Shown: positions 13,978 through 23,057 of the stretch, in pieces
How positions within the stretch are numbered: the first letter of the stretch is position 1
Layout of the letters: the number at the start of each line of letters is the position of its first letter
Assembly: GCA_944376655.1 (NCBI GenBank)
Contig: CALWDJ010000026.1
Location: 1 to 33,166 of the forward strand
From: an uncultured Clostridia bacterium
Lineage (GTDB): Bacteria > Bacillota > Clostridia > Oscillospirales > Acutalibacteraceae
Length of the DNA stretch: 33,166 bases
Direction of reading: 5' to 3'
Program-made: the position numbers and the translations under genes
The notes under the pieces: model-generated
The model's database searches: none
The model's input: only the letters and a program-made list of their open reading frames with translations
Told to the model about the DNA's origin: nothing

Positions 13978-15726
13978 TCATTGCTTACCGAGATACTTTT
14001 CGGCAAAACCGGCGTACTTCTCGTCAAAAAACGCGTTGCCCTTTTTCATATCCCTCAGCGACTGGTGTACGTTCATATTATGCTCCGACGCATCGATAAC
14101 GCATATAGCTATGTTGGAGCAGTGGTCGGCGGTTCTTTCGAGGTTTGTAAGCAGATCCGCCCAGACAAAGCCCATTTCAATCGAACATTCTCCGTTTTTA
14201 AGCCGCTCGATATGACCGTTGCGTATTTTCTCACGCAGTTCATCGACCACCTCTTCAAGCGGTTCGACACCTTTCGCCTCATCGGTATCGTTACGCGCAA
14301 AAGCGTCATATGATATATCAAGTATCTCTGAAACCGCGCAGCAGAGATTATCGAGTTCTTTTTGTGCCTTTTCGGTAGGCTTTATTTCTTTGTCGCGCAT
14401 TTCTTCAGCCGATTCAAGTATATTTATACTGTGGTCGGATATTCTCTCATAATCGCCTATAACTTTAAGCAGCTTTGATATTTCAGCGCTGTCGCTGTCG
14501 TTTATCTGATAACCGCTTAGCTTTACAAGATACGAGCCGAGTATATCCTCGTAATGGTCGACCTTTTCCTCAGATTTTCTGATTTCCTCAGCGACGGCAG
14601 CATCATATTTTTTAAGCATACAAAAGCTCTTTTTCATAGACGCAACCGAAAGCTCCGCCATTTCGCGCACAACGCTTTCACAGTGCTCGAGCGCCACCGG
14701 AGGGGTAGCGAGTAATCTCTCGTCAAGCTCTGCCACGACTACCTTTTTATTACCGTCCGGCACTACCCTTATCGCTATCTTCTCGAGAATAAACGATATC
14801 GGGAAGAGCAGTATAGTGCATGCGATATTAAATGACGAATGTGCCACCGCTATGCCCAAATGCGTAGCGGGAGCATCGAGAATTGCCGGTTTGATCGTGA
14901 CAGATACTATGCTGAATACCGAAAGCCATATTATAGTGCCTATAATATTAAAGGAGAGATGCACCACAGCCGCGCGCTTCGCGTTCTTATTGGTGCCGAA
15001 GGAGGAAAGTATCGCCGTGATACAGGTGCCTATATTCTGTCCCATTATTATCGGAATGGCAGCGCCGTATGACACCTGTCCGGTAGCGGAAAGCGCCTGA
15101 AGTATACCCACCGACGCCGAGCTTGACTGAATTATCGCGGTAAGCACTGCTCCGACAAGCATACCGAGTATGGGATTTTTGAACATAACAAACAGATTTC
15201 TGAAGGCCGGAACATCGGCAAGACCCGAAACGGCGGAGGACATTGTATCCATTCCGAACATAAGGGTTGCAAAGCCTAAAAGTATTGTTCCGGTATCCTT
15301 TTTCTTGCTTGATTTGCCGAACATAAGAAGTCCTGTGCCTATAAGTGCCAGAACAGGGGTAAAAGAAGAGGGCTTTAAAAGCTGCATGAAAATGTTATCG
15401 CTTGAAATTCCGCCGAGGCTTAAAATCCACGCGGTAACGGTAGTACCGATGTTGGCGCCCATTATAACGCCTATCGACTGCCTAAGCGTCATCATTCCCG
15501 AGTTTACGAAGCCTACAACCATTACGGTAGTGGCCGACGAGCTTTGTATTACCGAGGTAACTACAAGTCCCGTAAGAAAACCGGTAATCTTGCTTTTTGT
15601 GAGTCTGGCAAGTATCTTTTTGAGACTTCCGCCGGCTCTGCGCTCCAGCGCGTCGCCCATTACGCTCATTCCGAAAAGGAACAGGCATAAGCCGCCGATA
15701 AGGGTTAATGCGTTGAAAATATCCAT
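13978..15726 (-). CDS. Na/Pi cotransporter family protein with PhoU-like tail
   Basis: The membrane half (about 1-320) carries the duplicated family motif: VIQSSSATTVMVVGFVNSG near 60 and IIQSSSASVGILQALS near 200. The C-terminal half (about 350-560) is a helical PhoU-like domain (repeated helices with ISDHSINI and ERTADHCSNI metal-binding-type signatures). Together this is the NptA/YjbB architecture of 540-580 residues, which imports or exports phosphate with sodium. No pst or pho genes are nearby. AGGAG precedes the ATG. Confidence 0.93.
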   Translation of the reverse strand: MDIFNALTLIGGLCLFLFGMSVMGDALERRAGGSLKKILARLTKSKITGFLTGLVVTSVIQSSSATTVMVVGFVNSGMMTLRQSIGVIMGANIGTTVTAWILSLGGISSDNIFMQLLKPSSFTPVLALIGTGLLMFGKSSKKKDTGTILLGFATLMFGMDTMSSAVSGLADVPAFRNLFVMFKNPILGMLVGAVLTAIIQSSSASVGILQALSATGQVSYGAAIPIIMGQNIGTCITAILSSFGTNKNAKRAAVVHLSFNIIGTIIWLSVFSIVSVTIKPAILDAPATHLGIAVAHSSFNIACTILLFPISFILEKIAIRVVPDGNKKVVVAELDERLLATPPVALEHCESVVREMAELSVASMKKSFCMLKKYDAAVAEEIRKSEEKVDHYEDILGSYLVKLSGYQINDSDSAEISKLLKVIGDYERISDHSINILESAEEMRDKEIKPTEKAQKELDNLCCAVSEILDISYDAFARNDTDEAKGVEPLEEVVDELREKIRNGHIERLKNGECSIEMGFVWADLLTNLERTADHCSNIAICVIDASEHNMNVHQSLRDMKKGNAFFDEKYAGFAEKYLGKQ

Positions 15727-15821
15727 TTTTTTGCTCCTGTTTTTTTATTCTTTTGTTATATGATTATCCGCCGCGGCGGTTTAATCCGGTTTTATTTTTC
15801 TTGTCTTCCGGTTTCAGGCGC

Positions 15822-16490
15822 TTAAATCAGATAAAGTCCCGAATCAAGCACCACAAAGCGGTTCTCCCCCACCTTGACATAGCTGTGCACCGGTTCCTCA
15901 AAATCCTCGTAATCAAACACGGCATAGCTGTTTAAATCTATTTCGGTCAGCTTTTTTGAGGCCGCGTTGCAGACCATGGCGGTATCGCCCTCAATAAAAA
16001 GCCCCTCCGGTTTTGAAAACGGCGATTTGCTGCCGCCTATACGAAGCTCCTCGCGCATGGCTGTAAGGTTATAACGAAGCAGTACGTTACATTCGGGGAA
16101 GCTCGCCCACAGCGCATTTTTGTGCAGCGCTATGTCGCCCGCCGCGCAGCCGCGGTATTTAAGCTCGCCCGTCCATATCTGGGATGCGTCCGCGTCAAGC
16201 AGCTGCGCCGAGCCGTCGTCCGACAGAAGAAACAGCTTTCCGCCCGGCAGTATTATCGACCTTACCGTAATATAATTTCCGCTAAGCGCGGCGGCTGCCT
16301 TGTAGTTGTTGCCGAACTTCGTAAGCTGGTATATATTTTTGGCTATATCCGTAAATCTGCCGTTGTCAAAGGTTATCATCTTGTACGCCACAACGGTATT
16401 GTTCTCTATTATATCCTTGCAGTAGGAGAAAATTATGCCGTTTGAAACCGGCAGCACCTCATAAACGGTGCCCGAAAAAACCTTTTTCAT
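15822..16490 (-). CDS. Propeller-like protein of unknown function
   Basis: I recognise no family. The 222 residues consist almost wholly of short strands with repeated patterns such as VRSIILPGGKLFLLSDDG, DIALHKNALWASF and EGLFIEGDTAMVCN, spaced about 40-45 residues apart, which suggests five or so beta-propeller blades. There is no signal peptide, so it is probably cytoplasmic. It is the last gene of the murD-led operon, 21 bases after the methionine gamma-lyase-family gene. CGGAGG precedes the ATG at 16490. Confidence 0.72.
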   Translation of the reverse strand: MKKVFSGTVYEVLPVSNGIIFSYCKDIIENNTVVAYKMITFDNGRFTDIAKNIYQLTKFGNNYKAAAALSGNYITVRSIILPGGKLFLLSDDGSAQLLDADASQIWTGELKYRGCAAGDIALHKNALWASFPECNVLLRYNLTAMREELRIGGSKSPFSKPEGLFIEGDTAMVCNAASKKLTEIDLNSYAVFDYEDFEEPVHSYVKVGENRFVVLDSGLYLI

Positions 16491-16511
16491 TTACATCCTC
16501 CGTTGTTTACT

Positions 16512-17798
16512 TCAAAGTAAAATCTCGCCCTTTTCAAGCATTTTTTGCGCTGCAAGCAGCACTCCCGCGCGGGCGCTGTGAAAATTAAGACCGCCCTGCA
16601 TCCAAGCGGCGAATGGCTCCCTTAAAGGCCCGTCCGCCGACAGCTCTATCGACGCTCCGAGAGTAAACGCTCCCGCCGCCATTATGACCGGATCGTCATA
16701 GCCCGGCATATCCCACGGCTCGGGCACCACGAACGAATCGACCGGCGCCCCGCTCTGCATTCCCTGACAGAACGCCACCAGTCCTTCTTTTGTGCCTAAG
16801 GTAACACACTGTATTATATCTCCGCGTTTTTCATCTGATTTCGGTGAAACCTCAAATCCGAGATTCTCAAAGAGCGCGGCAGCGTAGACAGCTGTTTTCA
16901 TTGCCTCGCCCACAACGTGCGGCGCGGCGAAAAGCCCCATATAAAGCTCCCTGCTGTGCCCGAGCGTCGCCCCGACCTCTCTGCCCACGCCGGGGCAGGT
17001 AAGCCTTGCCGCGCATTTCTCGACAAGATCGTGCCGTCCGGCTATATATCCGCCCGTAGGCGCTATTCCGCCGCCCGGATTCTTTATAAGCGAGCCGGCG
17101 ACTATATCCGCTCCCACCTCGCAGGGCTCTTTTTTCTCGGTAAACTCGCCGTAGCAGTTGTCAACCATTATAATACTGTCGGGCGATACCTCTCTTACCG
17201 CACGGCATAGCTTTTCTATATCATCTACCGTAAGGCTCGGTCTTGTGCTGTATCCGCGTGAGCGCTGGATATAAGCCATTTTATATTTATCCGCCTTAAG
17301 CATTTCCTTTATTCTTGCGATATCCGGCGTGCCGTCGGGCAAAAGCTCCGCCTGACGGTATTCAACGCCGAAGTCGGCAAGCGAGCCGTCGCTCTTACCG
17401 TCAATCCCGAAAACCCCGATTATTGTATCATAAGGTCTTCCGGTGAGCGAAAGAATTTTATCCCCCGGTCTTAAAATTCCGAAAAGCGCCACCGTAAGGG
17501 TGTGCGTGCCCGAAACGAAGTTATGGCGCATAAGCGCGTCCTCCGCTCCCATAGCCTGAGCCATTACCCTTTCTAAAATCTCCCTGCCGCGGTCATCGTA
17601 GCCGTAGCCGGTAGAGCCTGCCATAGCCGCCTCGCTGACACCGTTTTTTATAAACGCCGAAAGCACCTTGAGCTGGCAGTATTCCGTTATGTCGTCTATC
17701 TCGGAAAATCTTTTTCTGCATTTCTCGAGTATCAGCGCGTCTTTTTCAAGAAGCGGCTTATCTATATTAAAAAAACTGTTTATGTTTGAGTTTTCCAC
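16512..17798 (-). CDS. Methionine gamma-lyase family PLP enzyme (aluminium-resistance type)
   Basis: The protein belongs to the PLP-dependent family once named 'aluminum resistance protein' (Pfam Met_gamma_lyase). Visible marks are GSTGYGYDDRGRE near the N-terminus, FVSGTHTLTVALFG, the MVDNCYGEF aspartate that contacts the pyridine nitrogen, and SLIKNPGGGIAPTGGY with the Schiff-base lysine. Length of 428 residues is typical. The real reaction for this family is poorly defined. GTG at 17798 is the start; it overlaps the upstream GNAT-like gene by 19 bases, so translation is probably coupled because the local ribosome site is weak. Confidence 0.9.
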   Translation of the reverse strand: MENSNINSFFNIDKPLLEKDALILEKCRKRFSEIDDITEYCQLKVLSAFIKNGVSEAAMAGSTGYGYDDRGREILERVMAQAMGAEDALMRHNFVSGTHTLTVALFGILRPGDKILSLTGRPYDTIIGVFGIDGKSDGSLADFGVEYRQAELLPDGTPDIARIKEMLKADKYKMAYIQRSRGYSTRPSLTVDDIEKLCRAVREVSPDSIIMVDNCYGEFTEKKEPCEVGADIVAGSLIKNPGGGIAPTGGYIAGRHDLVEKCAARLTCPGVGREVGATLGHSRELYMGLFAAPHVVGEAMKTAVYAAALFENLGFEVSPKSDEKRGDIIQCVTLGTKEGLVAFCQGMQSGAPVDSFVVPEPWDMPGYDDPVIMAAGAFTLGASIELSADGPLREPFAAWMQGGLNFHSARAGVLLAAQKMLEKGEILL

Positions 17799-18466
17799 CA
17801 GTATCCCGCCCTGTAAAGTATGTAAAATCCGTATTTTCCGTAAAATCCTGTTATATTGTCCTCACAGCAGGCAAGCACCGTCCTGCCCGTGTTTTTCCCC
17901 AATATCGCGGTAAGCGCCGCGCCGCCCATTCCTTTTTCAAGGCTTACTATGCCGTTTATCAAGGCGTAATTCCCCGAATGAAAGGAAACCGCCGCGCATT
18001 TGTCGCTTAAAGCAAAATAATCCGCGTATCCGCGGTTCAGCCGCCTGCAAAAATCCACCGCGAAAAAAGGATAATCCGGCATATCGAAGCCGCAGGCGCT
18101 TAAAATGCCGTAAAGCTCCCTGCTTGAAAGGCTGTCCCCCGCCGTTTCTTCCTGTATGTCCGATAAGCGGCACATAACATTCACTGTCTTTACCGGAGCA
18201 ATTCCGACCGCTTTAAATGTATCAAGCGACGTAAAAACACTGCGGGGCGACATCATTTTTATAAATTCCGTAAGCTCGTCCGCGTCTCCGCCGATCCTGT
18301 AAACCGTCATATCGCCGTCCGCCAGAGAAATTACCGCCTTTCCACCGTCCTGCATCCAGAAATAAGTGTCCTTATCGTCCTTATAGGAGTCAAAAAGACA
18401 CTTTATTCTTAAATATTCCGCTTCGGGCGACGTTATTTCCGGAAGCCTGTCCGACAACGCTATCAT
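17780..18466 (-). CDS. GNAT-like acetyltransferase, probable
   Basis: The C-terminal 90 residues look like a GNAT core: a strand (NYALINGIVS), an acetyl-CoA loop region LEKGMGGAALTAILGKN, then TVLACCEDNITGFYGKYGF, where N-x-x-G-F-Y-x-x-x-G-F is the usual late GNAT motif. The N-terminal 130 residues are less conserved. The pyrophosphate loop is not a classic Q/R-x-x-G-x-G/A, so catalysis is uncertain. The gene overlaps its neighbours on both sides (four bases with the M42 gene, 19 with the PLP gene). Confidence 0.68.
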   Translation of the reverse strand: MIALSDRLPEITSPEAEYLRIKCLFDSYKDDKDTYFWMQDGGKAVISLADGDMTVYRIGGDADELTEFIKMMSPRSVFTSLDTFKAVGIAPVKTVNVMCRLSDIQEETAGDSLSSRELYGILSACGFDMPDYPFFAVDFCRRLNRGYADYFALSDKCAAVSFHSGNYALINGIVSLEKGMGGAALTAILGKNTGRTVLACCEDNITGFYGKYGFYILYRAGYWWKTQT

Positions 18467-19470
18467 TTAATATTACCCGAGCAGATACCGTTTATCATAT
18501 AAGCGGCGAGCTTCGCGGCGTTTTCTATATCCTCCCTGTCGGCAACGCAGGAGGGCGAATGAATATACCTGCACGGCACCGATATGGCAAGTGTTCTTAC
18601 TCCGCCCCTGCTTAAATGCAGGCTGCCGGAATTGTTGCCGCCGGCGACCGCCGCTTTAGGCTGGCATTTAATACCGCTTTCAAGCGCCGCGCTGTAATAT
18701 GCCCTGTCATAAACCGTCGCCCTGTCCATAAACGACACGGCGGGTCCATCCCCGAGCCGGCAAACCTTTTGAGACTCGGCGGCTCCGGCGATATCCGCGG
18801 CGGTGGTAGCCTCAAGCGCTATCGCGGAATCGGGCGCCACGGTAAACGCCGCCGCTTTGGCACCTCTTAATCCTACTTCCTCCTGAACCGTAAAGGAAGC
18901 GTAAAAGTCGTACTCGCTCTCGCTTCTTATAAGTGAAATCAGTATGGCGCAGCCGGCACGGTCGTCTATCGCCTTTGCCTTTATCCTGCCGCCCATTTCG
19001 GTGTATCCTCCGGTTATAACCGCCCTGTCTCCGGGACGCACCAAACCGAGCGCCTCTTCCCTTGACGACGCTCCTATATCTATATAAAGGCTGTCCGCCT
19101 TCGGCAGCTTTTTCTTTTCATCGCCTGATAGAAGATGTACAGGTTTCCCCGAAATAACGCCGTTTATTTTACCTATTCTCACCCGTCTGAACATAAGCAC
19201 AGAGGTATCTATTCCCCCGACCGCGGAAAATTTCAGAAAACCGTCCGCCGTGACGGAGGTTATTATAAGCCCCACCTCGTCGGTATGAGCGTCAACCAGC
19301 AGTTTTTTGACTGAGCGGTTTCTGCCCTTTTTAAAGGCGATTATATTTCCGAGCGGGTCGGTTTTATATTCGCAGAAGCCCTCTATTTTTGAGATTATAT
19401 AATCGCTTACCGCCTTTTCATCGCCCGACACGCCGTCAAGCTCTGTCAGCTCCCTTAAAATATCAAACAT
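18463..19470 (-). CDS. M42 family metallopeptidase (first of tandem pair)
   Basis: M42 enzymes are large dodecameric cytosolic aminopeptidases with two metal ions. Motifs here: DAHTDEVGLI (ligand His), AIDDRAGCAIL (bridging Asp), TVQEEVGLRGA (catalytic Glu and ligand Glu), ALEATTAAD and a late IHSPSCVAD histidine. The position usually Asp in A-I/L-D appears as Glu (ALEAT), a conservative change in a metal ligand region. I choose ATG at 19470, eight bases after GGGAGG, giving 335 residues; the longer frame to 19524 overlaps the upstream gene heavily. It overlaps the second M42 gene by eight bases (ATGTTTGA). Confidence 0.92.
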   Translation of the reverse strand: MFDILRELTELDGVSGDEKAVSDYIISKIEGFCEYKTDPLGNIIAFKKGRNRSVKKLLVDAHTDEVGLIITSVTADGFLKFSAVGGIDTSVLMFRRVRIGKINGVISGKPVHLLSGDEKKKLPKADSLYIDIGASSREEALGLVRPGDRAVITGGYTEMGGRIKAKAIDDRAGCAILISLIRSESEYDFYASFTVQEEVGLRGAKAAAFTVAPDSAIALEATTAADIAGAAESQKVCRLGDGPAVSFMDRATVYDRAYYSAALESGIKCQPKAAVAGGNNSGSLHLSRGGVRTLAISVPCRYIHSPSCVADREDIENAAKLAAYMINGICSGNIK

Positions 19471-20476
19471 CGGCAAGCCCTCCCGACAAAGCGTATTTTT
19501 CGAGCAGATCACACACCGACTCAAGGTCGCAAAGTCTTAATACTTCGGTTTCTGTGTGCATATTGCGAAGCGGCACAGATACGGTGCAGGTCTTCACCCC
19601 GCCGCGCGATACGGCTATTACATCGGCATTCGTGCCGGTTCTGCCGCCCATTACCTCGGTCTGGTACATTATACCGTTTTCTTCCGCGGTATTTATAAGT
19701 TTGTCCGACATTGCGCGGTCAAGCACGGGAGATATTCCTATCATGGCGCCGCCGCCTAAGTTTCCGCATTCCTCGTCTGATATTCCGGGTCCGTCCCCGA
19801 AGCTGACGTCAACCGCAACCGCCTCGTCGGGCGACAGCTCAAACGCCGCCGTAACAGCTCCGCGCATACCGAGCTCCTCAGCGTCACTTAAAAGTATTAT
19901 TACATTACAGGGTAAATCCTTGCCGCTAAACCTGCCCGCAAGCTCTATAAGGCAGGCGGCTCCGGCGCGGTCGTCAAACGACCTGCCCGTAACCGTATCG
20001 CCTGTAAGCTCCGCGGGTTCGGCGCTGAAGGTCACATAATCGCCGACCGAAACAATTTCCGCCGCTTTTTCGCCGAGTCCCGTATCCAGCTTGATTTTTG
20101 ATATATCGCTGTATTCTGTCTCCCCTGCCGACAGATGCGGCGGCGTAGCGCAGAAGACAGCCGGTATTTTTTCCTTTCCGTGCACCGTTACCGCGCGCGC
20201 CGGAAGCGACCTTATATCTATACCGCCGGAATTGGCGACGGTCAGAAAGCCCTCGCTGTCAACATCGGTCACTATCATACCTATCTGGTCGATATGTGCG
20301 TCAAAAAGCAGGGTGTAATCGCTTTTGCCGTTAAAAGCCGCCGCAACGCTCATATTGCCGAGCTTTTTTATTTCCGCAAAGCGGCTTAACAGCTCACCGG
20401 CGTAAACCGCCGCGTCATTTATGCTGCCGAGCGCGTCTCTGCGCGACAGCTCAAATAAAATTTCCTTTATATCCAT
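19463..20476 (-). CDS. M42 family metallopeptidase (second of tandem pair)
   Basis: A paralogue of the adjacent gene with DAHIDQIGMI, SFDDRAGAACL, SDAEELGMRGA, AVDVSFGDG and a late RNMHTETEV histidine, so all five metal or catalytic positions are present. It differs in the residue after the second Asp (Q instead of E) and in the residues before the catalytic Glu pair. 337 residues. Its ATG overlaps the murD stop by one base (TAATG). The pair probably arose by duplication; each could form its own dodecamer or a mixed one. Confidence 0.92.
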   Translation of the reverse strand: MDIKEILFELSRRDALGSINDAAVYAGELLSRFAEIKKLGNMSVAAAFNGKSDYTLLFDAHIDQIGMIVTDVDSEGFLTVANSGGIDIRSLPARAVTVHGKEKIPAVFCATPPHLSAGETEYSDISKIKLDTGLGEKAAEIVSVGDYVTFSAEPAELTGDTVTGRSFDDRAGAACLIELAGRFSGKDLPCNVIILLSDAEELGMRGAVTAAFELSPDEAVAVDVSFGDGPGISDEECGNLGGGAMIGISPVLDRAMSDKLINTAEENGIMYQTEVMGGRTGTNADVIAVSRGGVKTCTVSVPLRNMHTETEVLRLCDLESVCDLLEKYALSGGLADV

Positions 20477-21855
20477 TACAGCTTATTTACCAGTTCCTTA
20501 AAATAATTTCCGCGCGCCACGAAATTCGGGAAAGCGTCAAAGCTCGCGCAGGCGGGGCTTAAGGTGACTATATCGCCCGAAACAGCGTCCTTATGAGCGG
20601 CGGCTACCGCCTCGTCAATATTTTTCACCCTTACTATTTCAGGCTCGCCCTTATAATCCTTATACGCCTTTAGGCAATCCTCTATCTTCTGGGCGGTATC
20701 GCCGCAGAGGTACAGCCTTTTAACCTTATCAACTATATAAGGCATAAGCGGCTCAAACGGAATATGCTTGTCATAGCCTCCGGCTATAAGCAGCACCTTT
20801 TTATCAAACGCTTTAAGTCCGGCAATCGTCCTTGTCGGGCTTGAAGCTATCGAATCGTTATAGTATTTGACCCCGTCAAGCTCCCTTACAAACTCTATTC
20901 TGTGCTCAACGCCCTTGAACTCGCGCGCGACCTGTCTTATCGCGTCCATTCCGACATAGCCCCACACAGCGGCTATCGCGGCGAGGTAGTTTTCCACGTT
21001 ATGGTCGCCCAAAACAGCAATTTCGCTCCGGTGCATAATGGGCGCGTCTATGCCGCGGTACGCCATATGGATATACCCGTCGGTATCGTACCACGCGCCG
21101 TTTTTAAGCGGAGTTTCCATACTGAAGGAAAGCGCCTGACCCCTTACGTATTTCCTGAAGCCTCTTGTTATCTCGTTGTCGCGGTTAAGCACCGTGCGTG
21201 AAAAGGCGTTCTGGTGGAGAAGTATGTTTTTCTTCGCCTCAACGTATTCGTCCATATCCTTGTGTATATCAAGGTGATTGGGCGCGACATTTGTAACCAC
21301 CGCCACGTCGGGGCTTTTTCTCATTGAGATAAGCTGGAAGGACGAAAGCTCCGCCACCACAAAATCGTCCGCCGTGATTTTTTCTATTTCGGGCAGCAGC
21401 GGCTTGCCGATATTTCCGCCGAGGTATACGTTCTTGCCCTCCGCCTCAAGCATTTTGGCTATAAGGGTGGTCGTGGTGGTCTTGCCGTCAGAGCCGGTCA
21501 CCGCGAAAATGGTCGCCGGGCAGAGGTCGAAAAACACCTCCATCTCGCTTGTAACGGCTATTCCCTTTTTGCGCGCCGCCTCAAGCTCCGGCAGATTAAA
21601 GTTCATGCCCGGCGTGCGGAATATGATATCAACCTCTAAATTGTCAAGATATCCGTCGCCCAGCCGCAGCTCCGCTCCCGCCGCCTCAAGCTCGTCGGCT
21701 ATATTTCCTATCTGCGCGCGGCTTCTGCGGTCGCAGGCGTAAACATAGGCGCCCTTGCCGAGAAAATTCTTTATAAGCGGAGTATTGCTTACCCCTATTC
21801 CGCACATCGCTATTTTCTTTCCCTTTATCTGTTCAAAAAACTGTTTGCAGTCCAA
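20476..21855 (-). CDS. murD: UDP-N-acetylmuramoyl-L-alanine--D-glutamate ligase
   Basis: MurD adds D-glutamate to UDP-MurNAc-L-Ala in peptidoglycan synthesis. The N-terminal UDP-binding Rossmann region begins KIAMCGIGVSNTPLI, the ATP P-loop VTGSDGKTTTTT spans 119-130, then AELSSFQL and NVAPNHLDIH give the Mur-ligase core, and ASFDAFPNFVARGNYF is the C-terminal signature. 459 residues, normal. The start is TTG at 21855 with GGAGG eight bases before it. It is not in a dcw cluster but leads an operon of peptidases and a PLP enzyme. Confidence 0.95.
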   Translation of the reverse strand: MDCKQFFEQIKGKKIAMCGIGVSNTPLIKNFLGKGAYVYACDRRSRAQIGNIADELEAAGAELRLGDGYLDNLEVDIIFRTPGMNFNLPELEAARKKGIAVTSEMEVFFDLCPATIFAVTGSDGKTTTTTLIAKMLEAEGKNVYLGGNIGKPLLPEIEKITADDFVVAELSSFQLISMRKSPDVAVVTNVAPNHLDIHKDMDEYVEAKKNILLHQNAFSRTVLNRDNEITRGFRKYVRGQALSFSMETPLKNGAWYDTDGYIHMAYRGIDAPIMHRSEIAVLGDHNVENYLAAIAAVWGYVGMDAIRQVAREFKGVEHRIEFVRELDGVKYYNDSIASSPTRTIAGLKAFDKKVLLIAGGYDKHIPFEPLMPYIVDKVKRLYLCGDTAQKIEDCLKAYKDYKGEPEIVRVKNIDEAVAAAHKDAVSGDIVTLSPACASFDAFPNFVARGNYFKELVNKL

Positions 21856-21941
21856 TTTTATTGCCTCCTGTCATATCAGGCGGCGGAATATTCCGGATAT
21901 TTCCGCCGGCTTTAGCGCTGAGCGCGCAGTCTGTCTATTTT

Positions 21942-21970
21942 ATTATACTTAAAGCCGCATAAAATATCAA
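21942..21970 (-). promoter_or_regulatory. Promoter of the murD-led operon
   Basis: Minus-strand TTGATA (21965-21970), 17 bases, TATAAT (21942-21947). The leader of about 80 bases contains an imperfect hairpin, GGCGGAA-ATAT/AATATT-CCGCC, at about 21880-21907. Confidence 0.82.
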
Positions 21971-22007
21971 CAATTATAATGCTTCGCGGCAAATTTTTTT
22001 AAACGGC

Positions 22008-22044
22008 AAAAGGACCGCGCCGCATTACGCGGCACGGCCCTTTT
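22008..22044. terminator. Terminator between noc and the murD operon
   Basis: AAAAGG-A-CCG-C-GCCGC (22008-22023) and GCGGC-A-CGG-C-CCTTTT (22029-22044) form a long stem with a 5-base loop and two mismatches. T-rich ends on both strands make it bidirectional; the local genes need it on the minus strand. Confidence 0.75.
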
Positions 22045-22083
22045 GCGTATGGGGATGAATATGGTGGTTATTTAAAAACCGTC

Positions 22084-22127
22084 AGACAGGGCCGTTTGCA
22101 CAGGGGAGGCACAAAATATCCCTGTCT
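22084..22127 (-). terminator. Probable noc terminator whose stem contains the noc stop codon
   Basis: AGACAGGG (22084-22091) and CCCTGTCT (22120-22127) are a perfect 8-bp inverted repeat with a 28-base loop. On the minus strand GACGGTTTTTAAAT follows. The noc TAG (22126-22128) lies in the first arm. Confidence 0.5.
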
Positions 22128-22959
22128 AACAGATTTTTAACTGTGTGCAGCGGTCAGGCTCCGAATCCTTTTTCGGTATCCTGACCTTGTATTCGATATA
22201 CTTTTCAGTCTCGTATTTTCTGGAGCTTGCCTTTATTCCGGCGTTCTGCAGAGTGGTAAGCAGCTTTGAGAGACTGTTTGAAAAAAGTCTCAGGTCGCCT
22301 ATTACCACCTTTCTTACCGGTTCCTCCGGCTCTGTCTGCGGCTGCTCTTCGGGCGGATTGAGAAGCGACGTAATATACTCCTCTGTCTGGGCAAGGGTAA
22401 GCCCCTCGGCGATTATGCGGTCGAGCGCCTCACCGCGCAGACGCTCTGGCAGCCTTAAAAGCGCGCGGGCGTGCCGTTCGGTAAGCCTCGCGGAAACTAT
22501 GCGCGCCTGTATTTCGCTGTCCAGCTTTAAAAGCCTTAATTTGTTGGATAGTGTGGACTGCGCTATCCCGAGCCGCGCCGCCGCCTCAGCCTGCGACATA
22601 CCGTATTCGGTTATAAGGCGGTTTATTCCCTCTGATTCCTCAAACACGGTAAGGTTACTGCGCTGAAGATTCTCTATTACCGAATAAAGCGCCGATGTCT
22701 CATCGTCGGTTTTATGTATAACGCAGGGGACGCGCCTTAATCCCGCCATCACCGCCGCTCTGAGTCTGCGCTCTCCGGCTATCAGCTCAAACCTGCCGTC
22801 TGGCAGCTTTCTCACCGCGAGCGGCTGTATAATGCCGTTCGCCTGTATGCTGTCCGCAAGCAGCTTGAGCTCATATTCGTCAAAGCTCTTACGGGGCTGA
22901 TTGGGCGACATTTTTATGTCGGACGGCTTGAGCATTATAAGTTTTTTGTCGGCTATCAT
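22126..22959 (-). CDS. noc: Nucleoid occlusion protein / ParB-like DNA-binding protein
   Basis: Noc is a ParB-like CTP-switch protein that loads on DNA sites and blocks division over the nucleoid. The CTP-binding motifs are visible: SPNQPRKSFDE near 18-29 and GERRLRA at 62-68, followed by ENLQRSNL. A helix-turn-helix lies in GMSQAEAAARLGIAQSTLSNKLRLL (about 120-145). The C-terminal dimer region follows a proline- and glutamate-rich linker. The assignment to Noc rather than chromosomal ParB rests on the neighbour rsmG, as in Bacillus; no parA is present. 277 residues. GGAGG precedes the ATG. Confidence 0.85.
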   Translation of the reverse strand: MIADKKLIMLKPSDIKMSPNQPRKSFDEYELKLLADSIQANGIIQPLAVRKLPDGRFELIAGERRLRAAVMAGLRRVPCVIHKTDDETSALYSVIENLQRSNLTVFEESEGINRLITEYGMSQAEAAARLGIAQSTLSNKLRLLKLDSEIQARIVSARLTERHARALLRLPERLRGEALDRIIAEGLTLAQTEEYITSLLNPPEEQPQTEPEEPVRKVVIGDLRLFSNSLSKLLTTLQNAGIKASSRKYETEKYIEYKVRIPKKDSEPDRCTQLKIC

Positions 22960-22994
22960 CTGCGCTCCTCCTTATACTACCGGCTACGATTATA

Positions 22995-23022
22995 ATATTA
23001 CACCTTTACCGCCGTTTGTAAA
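22995..23022 (-). promoter_or_regulatory. Candidate promoter of noc
   Basis: Minus-strand TTTACA (23017-23022), 16 bases, TAATAT (22995-23000). Because a strong terminator ends rsmG just upstream, noc needs its own start, which supports this moderate match. Confidence 0.5.
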
Positions 23023-23057
23023 GAAAAACCGCTCGTGCGTTTTCGCCATTAAATTAC

